Positions 27,101-33,729 of a DNA stretch of 50,480 nucleotides are shown in pieces; the first letter of the stretch is position 1; each line of letters opens with the position of its first letter. Under the pieces are notes generated by a model. That model searched no databases, was not told the origin of the DNA, and worked only from the letters and a program-made list of their open reading frames with translations. The stretch spans positions 1 through 50,480 of IMG/VR virus record IMGVR_UViG_3300029286_003728. One strand, written 5' to 3'. This DNA is from a virus. The translations under genes were made by a program, and so were the position numbers.

Positions 27101-30100
27101 TTGATATAAGGAAGGATCGCCTGGGGCTCGAATCCTCGTGCGCCAAACTGGCTGATCGTCTCCTTCATCCAGTCCTTGACCTCAATCGCCGCCGCGCGGA
27201 AGTGATCATAAGTCGCCTGCAGGTGGGGTTTGATCGCCTGGTAGAGCTCCTCGTCGAAGACGCCGGTGCCCATCATGCTGATCGGGCCTTTGCCCGCACG
27301 TTTCATGATCTCGGCAATCGCGTCATAAGAAGAAGCCACCCCTGCGGCGACCTCGGATGCAGCCTTTCCGAGCGACGGCGCGGGTTGGACCAGATCGAAA
27401 TCCTCGGCCTTGAAGTGCATATTCCCCGTATTTTCGGTCTTGATTCCCTGCCCACCGTCCTGGTAAGATTGGATATGCTGAATTCTTCCGCCGCTTTTCT
27501 CGCTGATACCGCTCCCTGGTTTCGGTCTTACTTGATCGCCGATTTGAAACTTGACGGGAGGATTCGAAGTCTGTTTCTCTGTCGGCTTTTCCTCGACTAT
27601 CGTCGTTCCCGGACGGATCCCAAGTCTCTCCATGAGTTCCGGTGTCGGATCACCGTTGTAGAAGCTCCAGACCTTCTTCGGACCATACCAGCGTCCACCT
27701 GCTTTTTTGATCGTCTCGGAATGCTCACGAGTGTTTCCGGATACGTTCCAGACGGTCTTGCCGGTGTTGGTTGCCCCTTTGGTGACAACCAGTCCGAGGT
27801 CTCCCAGATTGCCCGCCGCTTTACTCGGCATGGCCGCAGTTGTTTGTGCAGTTGTCACGGGTGTCATCTGCTGACCGGTAGCGATCGCCACACCCCGTGA
27901 CGGCGCCGTCTTCTCCGGTAGATACTTCTTTGCCTCCTCCGGATACTTCCCGGCCCATTCGTCGAACTGGCGCTGTGCCGCCGCGGCCTCCTGACGGTAT
28001 CCTTCAGCCCGGCTCTTGTGTTCAGTGACGCTCGACGGCTTGCGCGCTCGCTGTGCGGCTGCCTCGAAGTCTCTGGCTTTTTGCTTCCGGTATTGGATAT
28101 GGTCGAGGACGTGATCAGGTTCCATGAACCGGTTGTCGATCTTGATGTCGGGGATCACCGACGGCCGTTCAATCCCTTCTTCGCGGGAGATATCCGCCTC
28201 GCTCGCATGAAACTCCGTTCCGGAATCCGATTTAACCTGATAGTAATGCGAACGGTTCTCTGATCGGCCGCCGCCGTATAGTCCGATCGACTGCATCGTC
28301 ACCGTATCGACTTTGGTGATTATCCCATGCCGGCCGCTTTTCAGGACGACGCGTTCGCCCTGCTGAAACGCCGCGCCTTCAACCTCCTTCGGTGCGGTTT
28401 TGGTCGATTCCTCTTGCTGGACTTTCCTTTCGTACTGGGAAAGCGCGCTCCTGTATGCACTTCCGGCGTCCATCCCCGTTCCGGCGATAGTAACAAACGG
28501 CTGCCGCCGTGAAATCACAACCTTAAACGTATCCGGTAGCAGATCCGGTTTGCGATGGTGGACGACATAGCCCGCTTCCGGGTGGTCGGGAACGGGTTTC
28601 TGCTGCCCCGTAACGGTCAGATCGGGCAACGCGCTGGCGGGCGTTGTTGTTGTTCCAGGGGGCTCGGCCTTCGCCGGCTTACGTTCTTCCTCTGTCAGAT
28701 AGGTCCCCGGGCGGTTCTTTTCGTCGATCGTAGTCTGCATACCGCCGTGGGTCGGGACCATCTTCACCGATTCATACTGTTTGACGCCGTTTTCGATGAT
28801 GTAGCGCCGGGGGCCTTCCGTATAGATATCCAGACCATCAGGATTCTTGCCGATTGCCTTCGGCGGGGGTTGCAATGGTTTCTCTACACCGTCCTCGATG
28901 GTGAACATGGACCCGTCGGATCGTTGGTATAGTGGCGCTCCGTCGTGATTCTTGCCAACCACCTTCGGCGCTGCCGGTTTGCCGACAGCCGTCGTCACGC
29001 CTTGGGATGGCGCGGGTTTGGGTAGTGGTTCCGGGGCGGTATTCGTCTCCGCAGGTTTTCCCATTTCGTCCAGGGCGTCGCTGGCCAGCGCATCAAACTC
29101 GTCGCCTGTGAGAATATCGCCTGTCTTCGGAGAGACCTTTGCCACGGCGGTAAGTACCTTATCCGCCACAGGAGTTTCTGCTTTTGCTTCCAGTCCAGCA
29201 TCCTTAACGGGCGCCGGTGCCTCAAGTTGAACGGCTTCCGGCTCAACCGCCATTTCCGGCACAGACCCTTCAATCTCAAACTCTGTTGCGTCTTCTGCCT
29301 GTTTTAAATAATCAACGCCCTTGATGATCGTGCCGTCTTTTACTTTCCGGATCGTTCCGTCCTTCAGGGTAACGGTTCCCTGGTCGTCGATATCGGTAAC
29401 GGTAAATTCCTCGCCAAAGATGACGAAACGATCTCCCTCCAGAAGATCTGTCACTGCAAGCTGTTTATCCCGGACGGGGTTAAACCCTCTTTCGGCCCAG
29501 AATGGTTCTTCCAGGATGTGGCCCGGGATGCGTTCACTTGCGGCTGCAACGATCGCGGCATAGACGTCTTTCTGCTTTTCCGTCATTTGCGCCCCGGTCT
29601 GCGCCTTTTTGATCACGGTGAGTGCATCGTTTTTTGATACGGACATTCCCTGTTTATTAACCGCGGTTAGCCAGTCCACTCCTGCCGGTACTTTTGTAAA
29701 TGTGTCATCAGGTCTGGCGATCATGGAGGCAGAGCCTGCATTTTGCAGTTGGCTTTCCATGAGTCCCAGGAGGTACTGGTGCATGTCTTCGTCTTCTTCG
29801 GTTTTTATCGACTGCCTGACGTAATCCTTGTTTTCTTCCTCCGATATAATGCCCTCATCTGTGATCGGAGCTTCCTTCGATTTAATCCCCATGATCTGAA
29901 GCGATTGCGGGATAGTCTCCGCGACCGCGGACGTCTGGAGAATTTTGTCCAGGACCTTTTTTTCGTCTTCCGGGAGCCGGCCCTGGCTTGCTTCTTCCTG
30001 CAAGAGAGCGATGTCCGAGTCCGATGGCCGCGACGCTGGCCAGAATGATAATGTTTTCCGAGCAGAGGTTACCGCCTTTCGTTTCCTGTTTAGTTCCTCA

Positions 30101-32067
30101 GACAGGATATTGGATTCCCGGTCACGGATATCCTGTTCCCGTTTGGCATCGACGGCCGCGATTCGGTTTTTTACCAGAAGCGGCCGCATTGTATTGAGAT
30201 CCACGGGCTGACCGTTCAATTGGTACAGCCCCCGGTCGTCCGGGGTGATGATCAGCCCCAGTCCAGGTCCTTTTTTGTCCGTAGGAGATACGGCGAGAGC
30301 GGATACCAGCCGTTTTTCAGAAAGGCTGAACGTCTCGTCGAAGATCTTCTGCTTCACCGGATCATCGCCCGCGAGTTGAGATCTCAACGTATCCCGGGTC
30401 GTCACGGCCTGATCGACTTGTATCTGCTGCGTCTGTGCGGCTGCCTCGGCAGCGGCGCTTTCCTCCGCATCTCTGCGGGTAATCTCTGCCAGGCGCGCCT
30501 GTTCCAGCGCCTGCTGATTTTCCTCATTCAGTTCAGAAAGGGCCGCGGTGAAGAGATCCTGCCCTTTCTTTCGGTTTTCGGCCTTTTTCCCCTGATTGAT
30601 CGCCTTTGTCAGCGGTTCGGCAAGCGCAACATCTTTACCGGCCTGCGGCCCGGAGGCCAAAGCTCCGGCGCCTGGGTCGGTTGTTGTTTTTCCGGCAGTC
30701 GTACCAGTCGCCGTTTCATCAATCGCAACCGCATCCTGTCCGGATTGCTGTTCGGAAACGGGAATCGTCTCTTTCATCCCGAACATCCCCAGGACGCCTT
30801 TTTTCGTCTTGGTCGCTGCTCGCCCGAAAGTTCCCGGCGGTGGTGTATATTTTCCATCTCCATAAAGCAGATAGCTGACCATCTCTTTGCCGTCCACTTC
30901 GGGAATAGTCTGTTTTTGTGCAATATCCTTGACTTCCGTGCCGCCGGTTATGGCGTCGGCCCCTGGCGGCGTTTCTTCAAGTTTCGTCCGGATCTCGTTG
31001 ATCCGGGTATCCAGTTGCGCGGCAATCTCCTGATCAGTAACCCCTGCATCCTTGAGGGCAAATACTGCATCCTTGACGCCGAGTTGCTCGGCCAGACTGT
31101 TGTATTGTTTAACCTGCTTCTTGTGGACGCTGGTTCCAATCGTCCCGCCGGCAGCGCCGCCTAACGCTCCGCCGATGATGCCTGATTCCAGAATCCGGCC
31201 GATATTATCCAATAGGGTCTGATCCGGTTTATGCCCCAGCTTTTCCACCAGGATATTGACGCCTTCCTGGGCGGATTCCGTTGATCCCTCCAAAAAAGCC
31301 TGCCGGACAAAGCGCTTGACCAACCTGTCTGCCCCGGCCTGTTTTAGAAATAGATTGTCGAATGGAAGAAGTTCAATAAGGCTGTTGACGGTTCCGGCGG
31401 CCAGGCCTTCCATAGTGGCCACGCGCTCTATGGTATCAGCATCAAATGTGCCGGCCTGTGCCATTTCCTGTTTTGCCTGGGTGTACGCGCTCCCCGCTTC
31501 CAGCGTCATGGATCCGGACCATGCGCCCGTCAGTGCCGCGCCGCGAATGGCTTTAGCGCCCCAGTTTGCCGCCTGTGCACCGCGCAGGGCGGCATACCCC
31601 GGCAACATCATGGTAACCATGTTGGGCAGGTTTTCACCGAGACTGCGAACCCACCAACGCCAGTCTCCCATCCGTTTTGGATGTTCCCATACCGTCTCTT
31701 CTTTAAGGTAATCCGGGCGTTTCAGGGCTGAGTTTTCCTGGAGTTCCTGCAGATATTCCCGTGCGGATCCTGCTCCGGGCACACCCAGCATCTCCACCGT
31801 TCCCGCAATGGCCTCCCCGGTTTGAACCACTCCGGAGGCCAGCGCGGAAACCGTTTCTGCAATCACACCGCGGGGTTTTTCGGGCTTCGCGGGGGGTTGT
31901 TTAAGAAATGTAAAATCACCGGTATCGGCTCTTTTGATGACATCGAGCATATCAAACGGGCCGATAGCCGACGTTTTTCTTGCACCGGGAGACAGGGGAT
32001 CTTGGGAAAAAATACCGGCATTCGCCTGCCGGACAGCATCGAGCATATTAAAGGTGGATTCGGGCAT
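18187..32067 (-). CDS. giant polyvalent protein (methylase-helicase-JAB-peptidase)
   Basis: 4626 aa, over a quarter of the window, uninterrupted. From the N-terminus: two repeats (FNMLDAVRQANAGIF, FDMLDVIKRADTGDF); Ala/Gly-rich hydrophobic region (about 130-310); long linkers; N6-adenine methylase (PSAGTGD near 1806, NPPF near 1869); Strawberry-notch-like SF2 helicase (GDGTGVGKG near 2206, IIFDESHNM near 2317, GLGRTHRTNQ near 2709); RadC-like JAB (VHNHPGGEARLSLED near 3288); metallopeptidase-like HEVYGH near 3594; a 900-residue C-terminus resembling LPD-type polyvalent-protein domains. The methylase-helicase pair recalls P1 DarB. Such proteins are packaged and injected to resist host defence or help DNA entry. 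SD AGAGGA; a CRISPR-like repeat lies directly upstream. Confidence 0.92.
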   Translation of the reverse strand: MPESTFNMLDAVRQANAGIFSQDPLSPGARKTSAIGPFDMLDVIKRADTGDFTFLKQPPAKPEKPRGVIAETVSALASGVVQTGEAIAGTVEMLGVPGAGSAREYLQELQENSALKRPDYLKEETVWEHPKRMGDWRWWVRSLGENLPNMVTMMLPGYAALRGAQAANWGAKAIRGAALTGAWSGSMTLEAGSAYTQAKQEMAQAGTFDADTIERVATMEGLAAGTVNSLIELLPFDNLFLKQAGADRLVKRFVRQAFLEGSTESAQEGVNILVEKLGHKPDQTLLDNIGRILESGIIGGALGGAAGGTIGTSVHKKQVKQYNSLAEQLGVKDAVFALKDAGVTDQEIAAQLDTRINEIRTKLEETPPGADAITGGTEVKDIAQKQTIPEVDGKEMVSYLLYGDGKYTPPPGTFGRAATKTKKGVLGMFGMKETIPVSEQQSGQDAVAIDETATGTTAGKTTTDPGAGALASGPQAGKDVALAEPLTKAINQGKKAENRKKGQDLFTAALSELNEENQQALEQARLAEITRRDAEESAAAEAAAQTQQIQVDQAVTTRDTLRSQLAGDDPVKQKIFDETFSLSEKRLVSALAVSPTDKKGPGLGLIITPDDRGLYQLNGQPVDLNTMRPLLVKNRIAAVDAKREQDIRDRESNILSEELNRKRKAVTSARKTLSFWPASRPSDSDIALLQEEASQGRLPEDEKKVLDKILQTSAVAETIPQSLQIMGIKSKEAPITDEGIISEEENKDYVRQSIKTEEDEDMHQYLLGLMESQLQNAGSASMIARPDDTFTKVPAGVDWLTAVNKQGMSVSKNDALTVIKKAQTGAQMTEKQKDVYAAIVAAASERIPGHILEEPFWAERGFNPVRDKQLAVTDLLEGDRFVIFGEEFTVTDIDDQGTVTLKDGTIRKVKDGTIIKGVDYLKQAEDATEFEIEGSVPEMAVEPEAVQLEAPAPVKDAGLEAKAETPVADKVLTAVAKVSPKTGDILTGDEFDALASDALDEMGKPAETNTAPEPLPKPAPSQGVTTAVGKPAAPKVVGKNHDGAPLYQRSDGSMFTIEDGVEKPLQPPPKAIGKNPDGLDIYTEGPRRYIIENGVKQYESVKMVPTHGGMQTTIDEKNRPGTYLTEEERKPAKAEPPGTTTTPASALPDLTVTGQQKPVPDHPEAGYVVHHRKPDLLPDTFKVVISRRQPFVTIAGTGMDAGSAYRSALSQYERKVQQEESTKTAPKEVEGAAFQQGERVVLKSGRHGIITKVDTVTMQSIGLYGGGRSENRSHYYQVKSDSGTEFHASEADISREEGIERPSVIPDIKIDNRFMEPDHVLDHIQYRKQKARDFEAAAQRARKPSSVTEHKSRAEGYRQEAAAAQRQFDEWAGKYPEEAKKYLPEKTAPSRGVAIATGQQMTPVTTAQTTAAMPSKAAGNLGDLGLVVTKGATNTGKTVWNVSGNTREHSETIKKAGGRWYGPKKVWSFYNGDPTPELMERLGIRPGTTIVEEKPTEKQTSNPPVKFQIGDQVRPKPGSGISEKSGGRIQHIQSYQDGGQGIKTENTGNMHFKAEDFDLVQPAPSLGKAASEVAAGVASSYDAIAEIMKRAGKGPISMMGTGVFDEELYQAIKPHLQATYDHFRAAAIEVKDWMKETISQFGARGFEPQAILPYIKRFYMEVTTSERHAGEPDIKPFTSIAANVQNAIAKKQPITWQQLGHWADTAFAGTMAEGKYSIKDAYDAMEMGVNQYIGESLVLDPTMNIVHAKNMVEALQKMTDTLLPTQTRRTAEMDEFQQFSTPPALAYIANWAANLKTDDIYLEPSAGTGDLAIFAKNAKVKETIVNEIAPRRVAILRELGFDQVFAENGEQLHNILPAEIVPTVIVMNPPFSSTAGRKEGSRDTREGMKHIDQALKRLAPNGRLVAIIGESISSPTHRVWWDGIEKENVVRANIGISGKSFAKYGTDYDTRIIIIDKIKPGDYTKITGKVEKLTELLPLIEGVRNDRQEATRTGRESQPASDQQISAKTPPAGEVSSRPGIPARPATDLGATGEGSGVGVGSSGARTTGQPLSSLEPGGRGNISATRPNQTEPGPGRPGAELPGSIRQQDERNRTGLPAGESAALTAVNQAEQPHEAFSASIYENYRPEKVTIAGAKPHPGKLVQSASMAGTPPPAASYQPNIPKNIIETGKLSDAQLEAIIYAGQAHQEHLDTGERKGFFIGDGTGVGKGREIAGIIYDNWNQGRKKAVWISEKTSLVKDAKRDIGGIGWTTAPLLEHRKIKPGNPLNMSRGILFTTYSTLKSKERKMVGGVDMGKTRLAQITAWLGADFDGVIIFDESHNMGNAVAQRGNRGTQQASQQALAGLALQAALPQARIVYVSATGATEISNLAYAQRLGLWGPGTSFGDMSRFINSIAQSGLAGMELVARDMKAMGNYISRSLSFEDVTYGRLEHPLTDKQKEIYDQLAVAWQTVLENIDAALATTQANAQGKSAAKSAFWGAHQRFFNQIITSMQMPSVITAAKKDIADGNAVVMQLVNTNEASQERAMARMEEGDELDDLDLTPRDHLMTYIEHSFPVQQYEEYTDENGNPQTRKVVDSNGNPVLNADAVRARDALLERLGSIAVPDGPLEIVLNQLGADKVSEVTGRGRRIVINKEGKKVEEKRTRSVADGDADAFMNDKKQILVFSDAGGTGRSYHADNTVVNRRKRVHYLVQPGWRSDKAVQGLGRTHRTNQANAPHYILVTTDLKGQSRFISSIARRLDQLGALTKGQRQTGSQGIFQARDNLESTYAQEALRRFFIDLAHNDIPGLDIATFERETGLNLRKADGGLRLDLPPIRQFLNRLLSMTYTVQNRTFDHFSDRLDAVIRMHESQGTLDAGLETLRADKVEKVNEQVVYTDERTGAETKYVELDVSYRTKRFTFQDAANLSRPFYRNIRSGNVWVVASESRQRTTESGNIEEYRALRAANYHQQPVNTSDLNNTEKWETITPDEARDPWQRLYDKTPVMETERRHLITGAILPIWDRIDTGHMRIMRVQTETGEKMVGRLINDGDLTRVLQNLGATTSQINATPQEIVRRITQGYRIRLSNGWSIAKRRVSGNDRIELIGPDYSDNNELSRAGVFTERISFKTRYFIPTGDQDADIIERLTARRPVVDITREAGTSQNSLDNDAGSRVQENREGYYEDISEGKTYPATREQANVPGSVPEGEGGIVYPEIASAVSWRGRVPTRTVHTNHAAAKVARSLIGNLAQEKLLSILLDKNDKIIQIYQHTIGLQAVSQVDPVLIAGQAINTKGATSLYLVHNHPGGEARLSLEDAKVHDGLENLLKGTAVELKNSLAVTPERYSTRSDLISGRTPYLKPVEDGKNTASVPVVERIVAKTGKNLPHFTGAEDAYNYLQDQLPEGGLLLLNIKNQPVGKVAITDYRKIRGEQQHAILSGLEKTNATRIIAYTATRAMQPDETVNLLRFIEATYGRVELLDIIDDISGSWRANQTILVDDRGVVSYPQYTRGDRDFLFAGASGSVRVDAPITVEDAGSVVRDFREMSKLDGVVTLKLSDSFDLLPEEVRKAAEDAGGTQDNTYAVLHKDGSIYLIRDAHATREQLEKSIFHEVYGHLGIFRLFGQGSIQQLARLYNRLGGYQGLAKIADKYGDRAEFDTYWKDAKTETSPEMRNARIAAELLALIGQKSPTLMQKAKEVFGSVREALRRLGLAKLAKYGDSDLAYLLAEGKKALHKAGPGGEFTLLMKVGDKAEKVMAEKVVPAVSKVKNRGLAMMGAKTSPAVREAAGAFAKHWKEFWQPFSTVPDGDKVLAKRYEAMGNVARAVRFIDELFQKVNTYPDQVKKDMFWYLNGDIPIENLPEDVRETAKMIQRRTEVIGEMLVDRGIIAEGQFEKYRGKYIHYMYAKHVLGEDTPIFLTSSGKLNLSYTKSRNTKLTMQQKKELGLIEDASVAVPVGMGKALTDIAKWDYLKSIADNADWVWQPSLIKVPIGKPLATPIRGRTRRNVTMGIGKLVEEAKTYDAMLAKHPTPEVAEIHRILHEALDKAEAASENMPADFVQLPNSKGYGPLAGAFVRKAIADDLMPVLDVATDRGKLMNTILEIERQGMATFKMGKVALNFPTAVRNIISNIIQNNMRGRELSKIPGDIIRACEAMKAKDAYYEEAFGMGIFHTNWFVSEINDVLDEFRKVKGGRIDQILIAVKNVAKYYGKIDDISKLSIFIEQREAGKSIDEATLEAMKWGMDYSLTSRSIKGLRQTIVPFATYQYKIAPLIAESLKKRPWVLAKFGLIYAAAKMLAMGFNDLDDDDWEDLEKQLPAYIKKSGSMMILPWKSNKGQWQWVNLEYFFPWGNYLAIARDMKATDLGEAIRDMGISNPFLSMLYTGLSAREDQPPLHSYFGTPIYNQLDPAPMKAAKLLEYMANIWIPSMFTRQGAIGYTGRAIAGGEDRWGREVSAGQALGRWFGVNIVSVSPEQTRAQASVRIQDLRKEQSRIEANPSYDEEDKAAYAKRLNEKLAEIAQEAPAAVLPITKAKGKDPVYEALQAMAAKGILHTAPPSRSVEIAGIPFKMTMDQYGRYLEQTSEIARKRLLTLVDSETWETMSDKRKSDAVSGIVANARKGIRQRIKIEISRENQEKIREAKMAR

Positions 32068-32079
32068 GTTTGTTCCTCT

Positions 32080-32112
32080 GTTTCAATCCACGCTCCTCGC
32101 GGGAGGGACGAC
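32080..32112 (-). repeat. solitary type I-C-like CRISPR repeat
   Basis: 33 bp. On the minus strand it begins GTCGTCCCTCCC, has a stem-loop (CGTCCCTC / GAGGAGCG, one mismatch and one GU, CCGC loop) and ends GCGTGGATTGAAAC, the conserved 3' end of type I-C repeats. Translating it in other frames gives PRGAWIET, SIHAPRG and FQSTLLAGG, the well-known spurious peptides of such repeats. Only one copy is present; no array, leader or cas gene is visible. It ends 12 bases before the ATG of the giant gene, abutting its SD. Confidence 0.8.
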
Positions 32113-32135
32113 GTGTCCACAATGTTCCGGGCTCA

Positions 32136-33284
32136 TCAGTCTCCGGTGAAACTGTACTGATCGGCTTCATTGGCGATTCTGTTCAAGTTTCCGCTCGACT
32201 GTTTTTTCTGTTGTAACTGATAAGCGTGACCGCGCATGTAGTCATAGGCATCCTTGTAATTGCCCTGTTTTATCCTCTGTACGTAACCTGCCGTTATCGC
32301 CTGCTGAAGTTTTTCCGGCGCGGCGCCCTGAATGATTTTTGCAGCTTCTTCAATCCGTTCATTATAGAACGGGTCAACGCCTATCTTTTTTCGCAAAACA
32401 TCAAAGGCATCCGGTGCAGAATTTAAATAATCTCCCGCATCATGCGTTTCTTTTAACCCGGCCCGGACTGTTTGGACTGACTTTGCAGCCTCCTCGGCTG
32501 ACTGCCCGCCGGCGATCAATTTTGCAACCAGGGCAGAATCGTCTTTGGATGTCCAGTCTCCGACCTTCGTCATTTTTCCGTACAAGACCCCTTGCGCCAA
32601 CGCCCTTTTGTACTGCTGCTCCAGCGCCGGGACGTCTTCCGGTTTGGCCGTAGGCAAAGCCTTTTCTATAGCCTTGCGTTTTTCGTTGGCCACGGCCACA
32701 CCCATGTGCGGTATATATCCCCGATATTGATTCAGGAGCTTATCGGCGTCATCCCGCGTGTACGTTGCATTCAGGTTAGAAAAACCCATGGCGGTTAATA
32801 TTTCCGGTTCGATGCCTGCGCCTTGCGCCCAAGTTGACAGTGTCTGTGTCTGCAACCCGTGCCGGATCGCCTGTGACTGTGCACCAGCGACGCCTGCGCG
32901 CGCTGTGTTCTCCGCTATCTGCGACGGAATCAACCGGCCCTGTTGATCCAGGGTGGCCTGATGCATTGCAACCTGATTCTCCTGACCCGTTGCAGTAAGA
33001 GCCTCGGAAGCCTGGTTTGCGCGTGCTCGCTCGGTTGCCACATCGCTGTCAATCCCGATCCGGGTCAGTTCCCGGAGGTTCGCAAGTTTGTCCCGCTCCG
33101 CTCCGCTTCGCACCAGTTCCGTTTCCGTATTGGCTTTGGCCAGGGCCAGATTCAGGTTTGATTCGTGCACCTTGGTAGCCATGTAATCGGCCATGATATC
33201 CTTGAGCGAAAGTCGGGTTTCCTTCAGCGCTTCCGGAACCGCGCCATAGGGATTGTTCCCGTATCCGAAATTTACGTTCTGCAT
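32136..33284 (-). CDS. internal virion protein candidate
   Basis: 382 aa, starting MQNVNFGYGNNPYGAVPEAL. Almost wholly helical, rich in Ala/Gln/Glu (ALAKANTETELVRSGAE, HQATLDQQGRLIPSQIAEN). No membrane helix. Length, composition and position between tail genes and the giant gene resemble the ejected inner-core proteins of T7/N4-like podoviruses. No enzyme motif seen. Confidence 0.65.
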   Translation of the reverse strand: MQNVNFGYGNNPYGAVPEALKETRLSLKDIMADYMATKVHESNLNLALAKANTETELVRSGAERDKLANLRELTRIGIDSDVATERARANQASEALTATGQENQVAMHQATLDQQGRLIPSQIAENTARAGVAGAQSQAIRHGLQTQTLSTWAQGAGIEPEILTAMGFSNLNATYTRDDADKLLNQYRGYIPHMGVAVANEKRKAIEKALPTAKPEDVPALEQQYKRALAQGVLYGKMTKVGDWTSKDDSALVAKLIAGGQSAEEAAKSVQTVRAGLKETHDAGDYLNSAPDAFDVLRKKIGVDPFYNERIEEAAKIIQGAAPEKLQQAITAGYVQRIKQGNYKDAYDYMRGHAYQLQQKKQSSGNLNRIANEADQYSFTGD

Positions 33285-33303
33285 AATGAACCTCCGTTTT
33301 TGA

Positions 33304-33729
33304 TCAATCTTTTAAAAACGCGGGATCGTCACCGCAAAGGGGCATGACAAAGCTTTGCATATTGGTCTCTACCGGCAGCATTCCCCAGGATTCCATCATT
33401 TTTTTAAACGCCGTCGATGCGGTAACTCCGTAAAGAAATGTGCATCCGTGCTCAACGGCAATGGATTTAAGGGTATTGAACAATTCAGCAAACGCCGCCT
33501 GCCTTTCCTGCGGCATTACTTCTCTTGATCCGGTAGCCCAGGTGGGCATTGCCACGCTTCCCGGCTCCAGATACATGAAAAGCGCGGCGATAAATGTTTC
33601 GTCGTCCCGGAGGGCCACATATCCCGTCTTTGGCAAAAACTCGATCGGGCAGGGAAGCCAGCCATAATGTTCCCAGATCTCCCGGAGCTTGGGATAATGC
33701 TTTTCTTTATCGAATTTCACTAATTTCAT
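33304..33729 (-). CDS. GNAT-like protein in tail/internal-protein cluster
   Basis: 141 aa. KEKHYPKLREIWEHYGW, then GYVALRDDETFIAALFMYLE, PQERQAAFAELFNTL, FLYGVTASTAFKKMMESWGM: order and spacing fit a degenerate GNAT acetyltransferase fold (beta1-alpha-beta2-beta3-beta4, late helix-strand). The acetyl-CoA loop Q/RxxGxG/A is not clear, so catalysis is uncertain. Similar small GNAT-like genes lie beside internal-protein genes in other podoviruses. Its start overlaps the preceding gene by 23 bp. Confidence 0.6.
   Translation of the reverse strand: MKLVKFDKEKHYPKLREIWEHYGWLPCPIEFLPKTGYVALRDDETFIAALFMYLEPGSVAMPTWATGSREVMPQERQAAFAELFNTLKSIAVEHGCTFLYGVTASTAFKKMMESWGMLPVETNMQSFVMPLCGDDPAFLKD

Noticed and set aside
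26800-27900. 366-aa plus-strand ORF
   Set aside because: Shadow of the giant gene; composition rich in Arg/Leu/His as usual for antisense frames.
32080-32112. CRISPR array
   Set aside because: Only one repeat unit is present; no second copy or spacer spacing was seen on either side and no cas gene occurs in the window.
31863-32149. Plus- and minus-strand ORFs with PRGAWIET, FQSTLLAGG or SIHAPRG peptides
   Set aside because: They are translations of the CRISPR-like repeat and of the start of the giant gene in wrong frames; used only as evidence for the repeat.
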